A stretch of DNA of 32,610 nt from JBOGJG01 sp050747825 (GCA_050747825.1 JBOGJG010000433.1:1-32610); one strand, 5' to 3'; positions 15,607 to 24,378 are shown, numbered from the stretch's first letter. Notes: a model not told the origin generated them from the sequence alone. Translations and numbers: made by a program.

Positions 15607-15633
15607 GATGTGGCGCCGCAATTTCTCAAATTC

Positions 15634-17757
15634 TCAAAACCGAAAATCCTGCGGCTTCGATCGAAGGAAGGCCAAACCATCGGAGGTCATCCGCATCGTG
15701 GGGTACATATTTCCCGATGGACGAGTCAGTCCCTTATCTATCAGCCTGTCAATCAGATCGAGAATCTCCCCTTCGCTGAGATGCGAGAGCAAGCCATAGG
15801 TTCGGTGGCTTTGCATGTGGCGCAGTTCCCGGGACTTGGAGCCGCGCAGAATTCGGGCGATCTTCTGGCGCCCAAACTGATTGTCGCAGCGGCAGATGCA
15901 ACTGAGGATCTTCAAGGCCACAACCAGGTCAGACTCACGTCTGGTTGGGATTGAATTCTCTTTGGATCCACGTGGCCGAGAGGCTGGCTGGAGTGGCCGC
16001 TTTCTAACAGGCGCGGCTCTGATTTTCCCAGCTTCGACCTGCGCCCGTTCAGGCGCGCAGGAACTGCAATTCCGGCAATCTCGTTTCCCGCTCGACTCGC
16101 CGAAGTAGCTCAACAGGTGTCCGCGAAGGCATTGGCGCCGAAAGGGGGAGGCGTAGTCAATTATCCTCTGCAGGTTCTTCAGCTCGAAATCCCGCCGCCG
16201 CGCGATTTCTTTGAAATCCACTCCGGGCAGAGACGGTTCTCCGGGGCGCAAGACCCTGGTTCCCCGGCCACGAAACGGAGGTTCATAATGCAAGAGCCCC
16301 TTTTGCTCCAGCACTTTCAAGGCTCTTCGGAGCTGATCCTGGTCGAGCCCCGTCTGTCTCGAAAGATCATAAAGCCGGACATACAACACGGGAGAACGAT
16401 CGGCCGAAAAATCGACCATGAGCGCCAGAGCGTCCAGGACCTGTCCCTGAAGCGAGCCTTCCAGGTCTTCCTGAATGGCCGAGCTGTTCTCCGCGAAGGC
16501 CGAGTCATTGAGCTCGACGTGGGCTCGGTTCTCATACGAGTTCAGTCGCTCAATGTAGCCGGCCTTTTCCAGCACCACCAGGCTGCTGTGGATAGCGAAC
16601 TCGTTTTTTTCGCCCACGGCTTGAGCCAGCTCCCTGGTGGAAAGCTGAGCGATTCCTTCCTGAGCGTTGAGCACACTGTAAACCTGTTTCACCAAATCCG
16701 CGCCTGGGTGGCTGCCATCTATAAAGAATTCCTGCAGCCATCGATCCGCGTAGTTGTAAAGCAGCAGGCAGTGTGAGGGCTTACCGTCGCGCCCGGCCCG
16801 GCCGATCTCCTGATAGTAGGCTTCCAGAGATCCTGGAAAATTGTAATGAATCACGTAACGGATATCCGGCTTGTCTATGCCCATGCCAAAAGCATTGGTG
16901 GCCACGATCACCGGCGCTTTGCCGCCCATGAATTCCTCCTGCACGCGAGTGCGCTCAGCTATGGAGAGGCCGGCATGATAAGCCGCGCTGGCGATCCCGT
17001 TCTCCTGCAAGTCTTGGGAGACCTTCTCCACATTCTTGCGGCTGCCTGCATAAATAATTCCTGGCCCCGGTGTCTGGCGGATGATTTTAAAGATCGCGCT
17101 CATCTTCCCGGAGTCACCCTGAACGGGAGCAATTTCGAGGTACAGATTGGGCCGGTCGAATCCAGCCACGACGACGGCCGGCTCGGCCAGTCCCAGATTC
17201 TCGACGATATCCCTGCGCACGCGAGGCGTGGCCGTGGCTGTTAATGCCAGCAACCGGGGCCTTCCCAGTTTCTCGACAGCCTCCCGAAGGCGAAGGTAAT
17301 CAGGACGGAAATCGTGTCCCCAGTACGAAATGCAGTGTGCCTCATCCACCGCGAAAAGCGACACCTTCTGATCCTGGATGGCCCGCATGAACATTCGGCT
17401 TTTGAAGCGTTCCGGTGTGATGTACAGGAGCTTGATTTCTCCGGCGCGAACACTGTTCAAGCGGGCGAACTGTTCGTCCAGCGAGACGGTGCTGTTAATG
17501 AAGGTAGCTGGGTAATTTCGACGTGCCAACTGATCGACCTGGTCCTTCATGAGTGCGATCAGAGGCGAGATCACCAGGGACAGGCCATCCGACGTCAAAG
17601 CCGGAAGCTGGTAGCAGAGCGATTTCCCACTGCCGGTGGGCATGATAGCCAGCACATCTTTTCCACTTGCCAGCTCCCCCAGGACCTCCTGTTGACCGGG
17701 CAGAAAGTCCTTGAATCCGAAATGCCGCTCCAAGAGCGCGTGGTAATTGTCAGCCAT
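15634..17757 (-). CDS. recQ: ATP-dependent DNA helicase RecQ
   Basis: A 707-residue superfamily 2 helicase that unwinds DNA 3' to 5' in recombination and fork repair. Walker A is PTGSGKS (residues 40-46) and the DEAH box Asp138-His141 is in AVDEAHCISYWGHDFRPDY. The motif VIVATNAFGMGIDKPDIRYVIHYN and the arginine-finger block QEIGRAGRDG follow, then the zinc-binding C-terminus (CLRGHLLSYFGE...RDCRNCSSC, four Cys). A winged-helix RQC-like end (FGRQKIARILRGSKSRELRHM) is present, without a clear HRDC domain. It is about 100 residues longer than E. coli RecQ because of the linker around residue 600. The start is ATG 17757; the frame to 17871 only translates the heptamer array upstream. Confidence 0.96.
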   Translation of the reverse strand: MADNYHALLERHFGFKDFLPGQQEVLGELASGKDVLAIMPTGSGKSLCYQLPALTSDGLSLVISPLIALMKDQVDQLARRNYPATFINSTVSLDEQFARLNSVRAGEIKLLYITPERFKSRMFMRAIQDQKVSLFAVDEAHCISYWGHDFRPDYLRLREAVEKLGRPRLLALTATATPRVRRDIVENLGLAEPAVVVAGFDRPNLYLEIAPVQGDSGKMSAIFKIIRQTPGPGIIYAGSRKNVEKVSQDLQENGIASAAYHAGLSIAERTRVQEEFMGGKAPVIVATNAFGMGIDKPDIRYVIHYNFPGSLEAYYQEIGRAGRDGKPSHCLLLYNYADRWLQEFFIDGSHPGADLVKQVYSVLNAQEGIAQLSTRELAQAVGEKNEFAIHSSLVVLEKAGYIERLNSYENRAHVELNDSAFAENSSAIQEDLEGSLQGQVLDALALMVDFSADRSPVLYVRLYDLSRQTGLDQDQLRRALKVLEQKGLLHYEPPFRGRGTRVLRPGEPSLPGVDFKEIARRRDFELKNLQRIIDYASPFRRQCLRGHLLSYFGESSGKRDCRNCSSCAPERAQVEAGKIRAAPVRKRPLQPASRPRGSKENSIPTRRESDLVVALKILSCICRCDNQFGRQKIARILRGSKSRELRHMQSHRTYGLLSHLSEGEILDLIDRLIDKGLTRPSGNMYPTMRMTSDGLAFLRSKPQDFRF

Positions 17758-17798
17758 CTCAAACGCCCTCAGACTATAACGACGCTCCGACGAAAAAT

Positions 17799-17833
17799 GT
17801 GAGAAGTGAGAAGTGCAAAGTGAATAGTGAATG
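17799..17833. repeat. Heptamer array, 5 units (GTGAAWR family), upstream of recQ
   Basis: Units GTGAGAA, GTGAGAA, GTGCAAA, GTGAATA and GTGAATG follow head to tail on the plus strand. They form one arm of a large inverted structure with 17886-17972 in the divergent recQ/actA spacer. Confidence 0.85.
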
Positions 17834-17885
17834 GCACTACACTGGCTCACAGGGGCCGACATTGTTCGCAATTAAGAACCACGCC

Positions 17886-17972
17886 CTTCCACTTTCCACT
17901 TTTCACTATTCACTCTTCACTCTTCAGGAGAAGGAGCTTTTTACCTTTTACTTTTCACTTCTCACTTTTCAC
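17886..17972. repeat. Inverted heptamer arrays upstream of actA
   Basis: Six units reading YTTTCAC-like on the plus strand (17886-17927) and five more (17938-17972), separated by 10 bp. These are the reverse complement of the GTGAAWR family and face the array at 17799-17833. A long imperfect stem around a roughly 50-bp loop is possible. They end 14 bp before a T8 run and 50 bp before the actA start. Confidence 0.85.
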
Positions 17973-18009
17973 TTTTTTTTATGTTATGGTATCGCCCGGC
18001 TTATGCAAA

Positions 18010-18015
18010 AGGAGG
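18010..18015 (+). promoter_or_regulatory. Ribosome binding site AGGAGG deciding the actA TTG start
   Basis: A full AGGAGG six bases upstream of TTG 18022. The in-frame ATG at 17986 has no comparable site. Confidence 0.85.
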
Positions 18016-18021
18016 AAGCGG

Positions 18022-18669
18022 TTGGCCGATATTTTCCCCCAATGGTCTAACAAAGTGCCTGTTTACCTGGCTATGGGCGTTGCAGCTCTGGTCATTATCA
18101 CCACCGCAGGAATCTGGTACTACTTCTCTCCTGAGTACACGGCGGTAGGCTATCAGCCCGAGCAGCCGGTCCCGTTCAGTCATCAGCTTCATGTTGGAGA
18201 GCTTCAGATGGACTGCCGTTACTGCCACTCTTCGGTTGAAGTTTCCTCAGTGGCTTCGGTTCCACCCACGCAGACCTGTATGAACTGCCATCAACTGGTG
18301 GCTCGCGACAGCGAAGCGCTGGCGCCGGTTCGAGATAGCTTCCAGTCAGGCTTTCCCATCGAGTGGATTCGGGTGCATAAAGTGCCGGAGTACGCCTATT
18401 TCAATCATAGCGCGCACATCAACGCCGGTATTGGCTGTTCCAGTTGTCACGGCGATGTGAGCCGGATGGTGGAGATCAGGCAGGTTGAGCCGCTCAGCAT
18501 GAGCTGGTGTCTCGACTGCCACCGCAATCCTGACATGCATCTTCGGCCGCCTGACCAGATTACCAACACCACTTGGGAGCCGCCTCCGAATCAGCTCGAG
18601 TTTGCCCGGACGATCAAAGAGGAGCATAACATCGATCCACGGACCGATTGCACGACCTGTCACAGGTAA
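18022..18669 (+). CDS. actA: Alternative Complex III pentahaem cytochrome c subunit ActA
   Basis: A 215-residue membrane-anchored cytochrome with five CxxCH haem sites: CRYCH 65-69, CMNCH 86-90, CSSCH 139-143, CLDCH 163-167 and CTTCH 210-214. One N-terminal TM (YLAMGVAALVIITTAGIWYYF, residues 15-35) leaves the haem domain in the periplasm. ActA relays electrons from the ActB Fe-S clusters toward the terminal acceptor. The TTG start at 18022 is chosen because of the perfect Shine-Dalgarno and because ADIFPQWSNKVP matches the usual ActA N-terminus (Met-Ala-x-Ile-Phe-x-x-Trp/Ser-Asn). The stop is followed within 5 bp by a heptamer array and then actB. Confidence 0.94.
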   Translation: MADIFPQWSNKVPVYLAMGVAALVIITTAGIWYYFSPEYTAVGYQPEQPVPFSHQLHVGELQMDCRYCHSSVEVSSVASVPPTQTCMNCHQLVARDSEALAPVRDSFQSGFPIEWIRVHKVPEYAYFNHSAHINAGIGCSSCHGDVSRMVEIRQVEPLSMSWCLDCHRNPDMHLRPPDQITNTTWEPPPNQLEFARTIKEEHNIDPRTDCTTCHR

Positions 18670-18673
18670 AAAA

Positions 18674-18722
18674 GTGAATAGTGAAAAGTGAATAGTGAAA
18701 AGTGAATGGTGAAAAGTGAATA
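18674..18722. repeat. Heptamer array, 7 units, at the actA/actB junction
   Basis: GTGAATA and GTGAAAA alternate (with one GTGAATG) for exactly 49 bp. The GTG of the seventh unit (18716) is the actB start codon. The in-frame upstream codon 18710-18712 is a stop, so translation of actB must begin in this array. Confidence 0.93.
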
Positions 18723-21688
18723 AAGACGGAGCTGCCAAGACGGAAAAGAAATACTGGCGGAGCCTGGAGCGCCTGCTGGACTCGCCCGCCTTTCCGGGGC
18801 AGAGGGAAGACGAATTTCCGGAGGGAGCATCCTATCCGCCTGACGGGATCAGCCGCCGCAGTTGGTTCAGGCTGATGGGCGCCTCCATGGCCCTGGCCGG
18901 CCTGGCAACCTGCAGAAGGCCTGAGGAAGCGATCGTCCCCTATGTGAATGCCCCCGAAAACGTGATACCGGGGATTCCCCGGCAGTACGCCACCACCATG
19001 CCCTGGGGCACCAGCGCTTACGGCCTGCTGGTGGAAAGCCACGAAGGTCGCCCCACGAAGATCGAAGGCAACCCCCTGCATCCTTCCTCAAGAGGGGCTG
19101 CGAATTCCTGGATGCAGGCCTCCATCCTGGGCCTCTATGACCCCGATCGTCTCCGTAACGTCAACAGCCTGGCACAAGCGGGGCAGGCAGCGGAAGCTAC
19201 ATGGCAGGATTTTGCCGATTTCTGGAACCAGTCCAGCCAGGAGTTAGAGGCTTCCGGCGGGCAAGGACTGGCGGTTATCGCAGAGGCTTACTCGTCGCCC
19301 ACCATGGCACGGCTGGTGGCCCGGTTCAGACAGCGTTTTCCCAACGCCCGCTGGGTGACCTATGAGCCAGCCGGCGACGACAATATTTACGAGGGCCTGC
19401 GACGCGCTGCCGGACAGGCGTACAGGCCGGTCTATCACCTGGAAAGAACCAGCACGATCCTGGCCCTGGATTCCGATTTCCTTCTAACGGAGAGCGAGAA
19501 CATCGCCAACACCAGAGGCTTTGCGGCTGGCCGGAAGGTCGACGGCGAGTCGGACGGGATGAGCCGGCTCTACGTCGTGGAAAGCTCGCTTTCGCTGACC
19601 GGCGCTAATGCTGACCATCGCCTGCGCCTGCAAAGCCGTTCCATACCAATTTTACTGGCAGCTCTGGCTCAGCGCCTGGGTGTCAACCTGGAGGGCGGCT
19701 TGGCTCAGGCTGCCGCGGCGCTCCCGGACCCCGAATTGCAGGGCAAGCTCGATTTAATTGCTGATGACCTCGCGAGTTCCGGGGGGCGCTCCGTCCTTTT
19801 GGCCGGAAGGCGTCAGCCGCCCCAGGTGCACGCGCTCGTTTTCGCCCTCAACCAGGCGCTGGGAGCCATCGGTGAGACTGTGACTCTGCACGAGTTAAGG
19901 GATGCGGAATGGGGCAATACGTCCGACCTGGCGTCACTGGCGGTCGAAATGGGGCAAGGAAGCATCTCGACCCTGGTTGTGCTTGGGGCCAATCCCGTGT
20001 ACACGGCGCCAGTGGATTTGGACTTTGCCACAGTCCTGGAAAAGGTGCCTAACCGCATTCATCTCGGGTCCCACCTGGATGAAACTTCAGAAATGGCCCA
20101 GTGGCGCCTTCCGCAGTCTCATTTTCTGGAATCTTGGGGGGACGCTCGAGCTGCAGACGGCACGCTCAGCGTCATTCAACCGCTGATTGCCCCGCTTTTC
20201 GACAGCCGGAGCTCCGTTGAACTTCTGGCTGTGCTGAATGGTAACCCGGAAAGCAACGGTTACGACCTGGTCAGACAGACCTGGCAGGAGGGCCTTCTGA
20301 GTGGGGAGGATTTCGAGTCGCGCTGGCGGAAGGTTCTTCACGATGGGGTTTTGGAAGACAGTGCTCTGCCTCCGGTTTCGGCTGCTTTTGGTGCTGGTCC
20401 TGCCGGCGCGGAACCGATTGTCCAGACCGACGGTCTGGAAGTCGATTTCCATCTGTCACCCTCTCTCTACGACGGCCGCTTTGCCAATAATGGATGGCTT
20501 CAGGAGCTTCCCGACCCTGTCACCAAACTTACCTGGGACAATGCCGCATTGGTCAGTCCGACGACAGCCGAAGCCCTGGAGGTGAAGAGTGGCGATATCA
20601 TCAGTCTCACCTGCAGAGGCCGAAAGATTGAAGCGCCGGTCTGGATCCATCCTGGGCAGGCCGACGGCTCCATCTCCCTGGCGCTCGGATACGGGCGAAG
20701 CTCGGCAGGCGTGGTAGGCAGCGGAGTGGGATTCGATGCCTATCAACTGCGGCATTCAGAAGTGCCTTACTTCGATGGATCGCTGCAGGTGGAAAAGACC
20801 GGCAATCATTACGACTTTTCGCAAACCCAGGAACACTGGTCCGTGGAGGGCCGCCCGCTGGTGCGTGAGGCCAGTCTGGATGAGTATCGTTCTCGCCCCG
20901 GCTTCGCTTCGGAGCCTGACGCCGAATTGCATGGCGAGTCTCTCTGGGATGAGCGGGAGTACACAGAGGGATATCAATGGGGGATGGCTATCGATTTGGG
21001 CGGTTGTGTCGGCTGCAATGCCTGCGTGGTGGCCTGCCAGAGCGAAAACAACATTCCGATCGTCGGTAAGGAACAGGTCCGAAATGGACGGGAAATGCAG
21101 TGGCTACGGGTGGACCGCTACTACTCAGGTGACATAGAAAATCCTCAAGCCGTATTTCAGCCCGTGCCCTGCATGCAGTGTGAGAACGCTCCTTGCGAGC
21201 AGGTTTGCCCCGTGGCTGCCACGGTTCACGATCGCGAGGGGATCAACGCCATGGTATACAACCGCTGCATCGGCACCCGCTACTGTTCCAACAACTGTCC
21301 TTACAAGGTGCGGCGCTTCAATTTTTTCAATTACACGAAGGACACACCCGAACTGGTACAGATGGCCATGAATCCGGATGTGACGGTGCGCTCCCGCGGA
21401 GTCATGGAAAAATGCACGTACTGCATCCAGCGAATCAATGAATCGAAAATCGCCGCGCGGCGGGAGAACCGTCTGGTTGAAGACGGCGAGATCAAGACGG
21501 CCTGCCAGCAGACTTGTCCGACCAATGCAATCGTATTCGGGAATATTAATGATTTGAACAGCGAGGTTTCCAAGGTAAAGAAGAACAATCGCAATTATGT
21601 GCTCCTGCCCGAGCTGCACAACCGGCCGCGCACTTCATACCTGGCGAAGATTCGCAATCCGAATCCCAAGTGGGGGGATGTGGTGTGA
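18716..21688 (+). CDS. actB: Alternative Complex III iron-sulfur/molybdopterin-like subunit ActB
   Basis: A 990-residue fusion of a molybdopterin-oxidoreductase-like domain (about residues 65-740) and a four-cluster ferredoxin domain (about 755-960). The latter shows GGCVGCNACVVACQSEN, CMQCENAPCEQVCP, CIGTRYCSNNCPYK, and EKCTYCIQR with ACQQTCP. The N-terminal twin-arginine signal SRRSWFRLMGASMALAGL (Arg47-Arg48) directs Tat export; the following ATC with Cys66 may be a lipid-anchor site as in related ActB. The family lacks a bound molybdopterin, and no Cys/Sec Mo ligand is recognisable here. The subunit conducts electrons from the quinol site to ActA. The start is GTG 18716, inside the heptamer array. 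Confidence 0.95.
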   Translation: MNKDGAAKTEKKYWRSLERLLDSPAFPGQREDEFPEGASYPPDGISRRSWFRLMGASMALAGLATCRRPEEAIVPYVNAPENVIPGIPRQYATTMPWGTSAYGLLVESHEGRPTKIEGNPLHPSSRGAANSWMQASILGLYDPDRLRNVNSLAQAGQAAEATWQDFADFWNQSSQELEASGGQGLAVIAEAYSSPTMARLVARFRQRFPNARWVTYEPAGDDNIYEGLRRAAGQAYRPVYHLERTSTILALDSDFLLTESENIANTRGFAAGRKVDGESDGMSRLYVVESSLSLTGANADHRLRLQSRSIPILLAALAQRLGVNLEGGLAQAAAALPDPELQGKLDLIADDLASSGGRSVLLAGRRQPPQVHALVFALNQALGAIGETVTLHELRDAEWGNTSDLASLAVEMGQGSISTLVVLGANPVYTAPVDLDFATVLEKVPNRIHLGSHLDETSEMAQWRLPQSHFLESWGDARAADGTLSVIQPLIAPLFDSRSSVELLAVLNGNPESNGYDLVRQTWQEGLLSGEDFESRWRKVLHDGVLEDSALPPVSAAFGAGPAGAEPIVQTDGLEVDFHLSPSLYDGRFANNGWLQELPDPVTKLTWDNAALVSPTTAEALEVKSGDIISLTCRGRKIEAPVWIHPGQADGSISLALGYGRSSAGVVGSGVGFDAYQLRHSEVPYFDGSLQVEKTGNHYDFSQTQEHWSVEGRPLVREASLDEYRSRPGFASEPDAELHGESLWDEREYTEGYQWGMAIDLGGCVGCNACVVACQSENNIPIVGKEQVRNGREMQWLRVDRYYSGDIENPQAVFQPVPCMQCENAPCEQVCPVAATVHDREGINAMVYNRCIGTRYCSNNCPYKVRRFNFFNYTKDTPELVQMAMNPDVTVRSRGVMEKCTYCIQRINESKIAARRENRLVEDGEIKTACQQTCPTNAIVFGNINDLNSEVSKVKKNNRNYVLLPELHNRPRTSYLAKIRNPNPKWGDVV

Positions 21689-21691
21689 GCG

Positions 21692-21719
21692 AAGTTCCAA
21701 GTTCCAAGTTCCAAGTTCC
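21692..21719. repeat. AAGTTCC heptamer array, 4 perfect units, at the actB/actE junction
   Basis: Four identical AAGTTCC units in exactly 28 bp, beginning 4 bp after the actB stop codon. This is a different heptamer from the actA/actB array, but it has the same period. Confidence 0.95.
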
Positions 21720-21757
21720 GGGTTTCACGCACGGGGATCTGGGACGCGAGATCCCGA

Positions 21758-22315
21758 GTGGTGCTGCTCTGTTGGGGATTGCTGTTCTTTTCCGGCTGCA
21801 TGCGAGGCTGCACGTCGAGCCGGCCGCCCATCGACATGGTTCCCAATATGGATAACCAGCCCAAGTATCGGGCCCAGGCGGCCAGTCGTTTTTTCTACAA
21901 CGGGGCCGCCATGCGCACGCCCGTGGATGGGACCGTCGCCCGCGGCGACCTGCGCGCCAATGAGGCTTTGTACAGCGGTAAGGATGCCGCTGGAGCTTTT
22001 GTGCAAAATCCGCTGCAAGTTGATGAGGATCTGATCAGTCGGGGAGAGGAACGTTTCCAAATTCACTGCAGCCCCTGCCACGGAATTCGGGCTGATGGGC
22101 AGAGCGTCCTTCTGGCGCGGTCGGGTCTCCAGAGTACCAATCTCCTGGAAAGCCGCATCCGCGAAATGCCCGATGGCCAGATTTTCGACGTGATCGCCAA
22201 TGGTCTGGGACTGATGCCCAGTTATCGCCACCCTGTCCAGCCTGCGGATCGTTGGGCGATTGTTGCTTATATCCGCCGGCTCCAGGCTGCCCAGAGTGAG
22301 GGGGTGAGGGAGTGA
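21758..22315 (+). CDS. actE: Alternative Complex III monohaem cytochrome c subunit ActE
   Basis: A 185-residue lipoprotein cytochrome. A very short signal ends in the lipobox LFFSGC (Cys14). The conserved NMDNQPKYRAQAASRFF and VDGTVARGDL follow, then the haem site CSPCH (residues 104-108), with the probable axial Met153 in GLMPSY. ActE is the terminal haem of ACIII and the likely electron donor to the oxidase or to a soluble cytochrome c. No ATG is available: the frame opens at the actB stop, and GTG 21758 (or 21761) gives the shortest credible signal peptide, so the start is uncertain. The stop overlaps the next start (GTGA). ActE here precedes the NrfD subunit instead of following ActD. Confidence 0.9.
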   Translation: MVLLCWGLLFFSGCMRGCTSSRPPIDMVPNMDNQPKYRAQAASRFFYNGAAMRTPVDGTVARGDLRANEALYSGKDAAGAFVQNPLQVDEDLISRGEERFQIHCSPCHGIRADGQSVLLARSGLQSTNLLESRIREMPDGQIFDVIANGLGLMPSYRHPVQPADRWAIVAYIRRLQAAQSEGVRE

Positions 22316-24321
22316 GTGCAGTCCGAAGCATTCCAAGGGAAACCCTTCCAGACATCGATCCGATCGTCGAGCGACCTCAGCTGATTGCTGGAAATCCGGG
22401 CTTCCACGGCATTACTGAGGCCGTCGCCCGTGCCGTAGAGTGGACGCCACCCCTGGGTTGGTACATTGTGTTTGGGATTTCCGTCAGCATGCTGGCCGTG
22501 TTCCTGATTGCCATGTCCTGGCTCTTCTGGGAAGGAGTCGGGGTCTGGGGGAACAATATTCCGGTAGGCTGGGCATGGGATATCACCAATTTCGTCTTCT
22601 GGGTTGGAATCGGTCACGCCGGAACTCTGATCTCGGCTATTCTGTTCTTGTTCCGCCAGCGCTGGCGAACTTCTATTAACCGCTCTGCCGAGGCGATGAC
22701 TATCTTTGCGGTCATGTGTGCGCTGTTATTTCCCGCCATCCATACTGGGCGGCCTTGGCTTTCATACTGGATGTTTCCCATTCCCAATCAAATGGACATG
22801 TGGCCTCAGTTCCGCAGTCCTCTGATGTGGGATGTCTTTGCGGTATCCATTTACTTCACCGTGTCGCTCATTTTCTGGTATTTGGGGCTGGTGCCTGACC
22901 TGGCCACGCTGCGTGATCGGGCCAAAGATAAGACCCGCCAAGTGGCCTACGGGATTTTCGCTCTGGGCTGGCGTGGATCGCATCGACACTGGCTGCATTA
23001 CGAGCGCGCTTACCTGCTTTTGGCGGGCCTTGCCACGCCGCTCGTCCTGTCGGTGCACTCGGTCGTTTCCTTTGACTTTGCCGTATCCCAGATCCCGGGC
23101 TGGCATACCACGATTTTCCCGCCCTATTTTGTGGCGGGCGCTATTTTCTCTGGAATGGCCATGGTCATCACTCTGATGGTGATCTCGCGCGTGGCTTTCA
23201 AACTCGAGCACATCGTCACCCTGCTTCACTTTGACCGCATGGCCAAGCTCATTCTCCTCACGGGCAGCATGGTCGGATATGCTTACGGGATAGAATTCTT
23301 CATTGCCTGGTACAGCAGCAACCCGTACGAAGGCTTTGCCTTCGTCAACAGGGCCTTTGGGCCCTACGCCTGGGCTTACTGGATTATGGTCTCATGCAAC
23401 GTGCTGTCGCCGCAGATCTTCTGGTTTAAATGGGCCCGGACCAGCATACCGGTACTCTTCGTCATCTCGATCTTTGTCAACATTGGGATGTGGTTCGAGC
23501 GTTTCGTTATCATTGTCAGCTCGCTTCACCGGGACTTCCTGCCGTCGAGTTGGGGTTATTTTTCGCCGACCATCTGGGATATGGCTACGCTCCTGGGGAG
23601 TTTCGGCCTCTTTTTCACCCTCTTCTGCCTCTTTGTACGCTTTCTGCCCATGGTAGCCATGGCGGAGGTGAAAGGCGTGCTTCCGGAGGCGCATATGCAT
23701 CGCCCGACTATGGCTGCAGACACGGCCATCCTGGACAGGCAGTGGGACGAAGTCGAGCTGACTGAGCCCGTGCCAGGTCCGGGGACGACTGTCAAGGGCG
23801 TCTCGGGAGTGCTGGCCGAGTTCGAGAGCCCTGAAGCTCTCAAAGAAGCTTCACGCCGGGTCCGCGAGGCGGGATTCACCTCCTGGGACGCCCATAGCCC
23901 GTTCCCTGTCCACGGGCTGGAGCGAGATATGGGACTCAAGAAGTCTCGGGTGGCCTGGTTTGTCCTTATACTGGGACTTTCCGGAGCTGCTGCGGGTATG
24001 CTGCTCCAGTGGTGGGTGAGCGCCGTTGCCTATCCGTTGGTGATCAGTGGAAAGCCGTTCTTTAGCTGGCCGGCCTTTGTCCCCATTATGTTCGAATGCG
24101 GAATCCTGGGAGGGGCCGTGGGCGCTCTCTTTGGCTTCTTGATTTTGGCCCGGCTGCCGCAGCATCATTTCCCATTCTTTCGCTCGCGGCGCTTTGATCG
24201 TGTGACCGATGACAAGTTTTTCATCTCGGTCGAGGCTCGCGATCCCCGATTTAGCCTGGAGCGGCTGCAGCAGTTGTTTGAAGATCTGGGCGCCAGCCAT
24301 GTAGAAATACTTGAGCCTTGA
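22312..24321 (+). CDS. ActC-ActD fusion: NrfD-like quinol-site subunit plus DUF3341 subunit
   Basis: A 669-residue protein joining two normally separate ACIII subunits. Residues 1 to about 465 are ActC: a polytopic NrfD/PsrC-type membrane protein with about ten TMs, including WDITNFVFWVGIGHAGTLIS, FPAIHTGRPWLSYWM, and VLSVHSVVSFDFAVSQIPGWH. It provides a quinol site and proton pathway. Residues of about 490 to 669 are ActD (DUF3341): an N-terminal regulatory-like fold (GVSGVLAEFESPEALKEAS), two TMs (VAWFVLILGLSGAAAGMLLQ; FECGILGGAVGALFGFLIL), then LPQHHFPFFRS and an ACT-like end. The linker (about 465-490) is Pro/Thr/Glu-rich. The GTG start overlaps the actE stop. The last codons fall in a heptamer repeat. 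Confidence 0.93.
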   Translation: MSAVRSIPRETLPDIDPIVERPQLIAGNPGFHGITEAVARAVEWTPPLGWYIVFGISVSMLAVFLIAMSWLFWEGVGVWGNNIPVGWAWDITNFVFWVGIGHAGTLISAILFLFRQRWRTSINRSAEAMTIFAVMCALLFPAIHTGRPWLSYWMFPIPNQMDMWPQFRSPLMWDVFAVSIYFTVSLIFWYLGLVPDLATLRDRAKDKTRQVAYGIFALGWRGSHRHWLHYERAYLLLAGLATPLVLSVHSVVSFDFAVSQIPGWHTTIFPPYFVAGAIFSGMAMVITLMVISRVAFKLEHIVTLLHFDRMAKLILLTGSMVGYAYGIEFFIAWYSSNPYEGFAFVNRAFGPYAWAYWIMVSCNVLSPQIFWFKWARTSIPVLFVISIFVNIGMWFERFVIIVSSLHRDFLPSSWGYFSPTIWDMATLLGSFGLFFTLFCLFVRFLPMVAMAEVKGVLPEAHMHRPTMAADTAILDRQWDEVELTEPVPGPGTTVKGVSGVLAEFESPEALKEASRRVREAGFTSWDAHSPFPVHGLERDMGLKKSRVAWFVLILGLSGAAAGMLLQWWVSAVAYPLVISGKPFFSWPAFVPIMFECGILGGAVGALFGFLILARLPQHHFPFFRSRRFDRVTDDKFFISVEARDPRFSLERLQQLFEDLGASHVEILEP

Positions 24322-24331
24322 GGCCTGAGGC
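24311..24331. repeat. CTGAGGC heptamers, 3 imperfect units, at the end of the ActCD gene
   Basis: TTGAGCC, TTGAGGC and CTGAGGC read in line across the actCD stop codon (24319-24321). They are the reverse complement of the GCCTCAG units at 24422-24449, so the two sets can pair. Confidence 0.75.
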
Positions 24332-24378
24332 TCCTTTTGGCCATGGGCCGATTATGAACTTTAACGCACTGAGGTCTC

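Noticed and set aside
15517..15621. N-terminal extension of GlnRS
   Set aside because: It translates the 15-bp tandem repeat (IRRNSIRR) and lacks family similarity.
16117..16776. 219-residue plus-strand ORF antisense to recQ
   Set aside because: Lies wholly within the RecQ coding region, which has intact helicase and zinc motifs.
17827..18021. N-terminal extension of ActA from ATG 17827 or 17986
   Set aside because: It would translate the inverted heptamer arrays (FHFPLFTIHSSLF...), and it has no ribosome binding site; TTG 18022 does.
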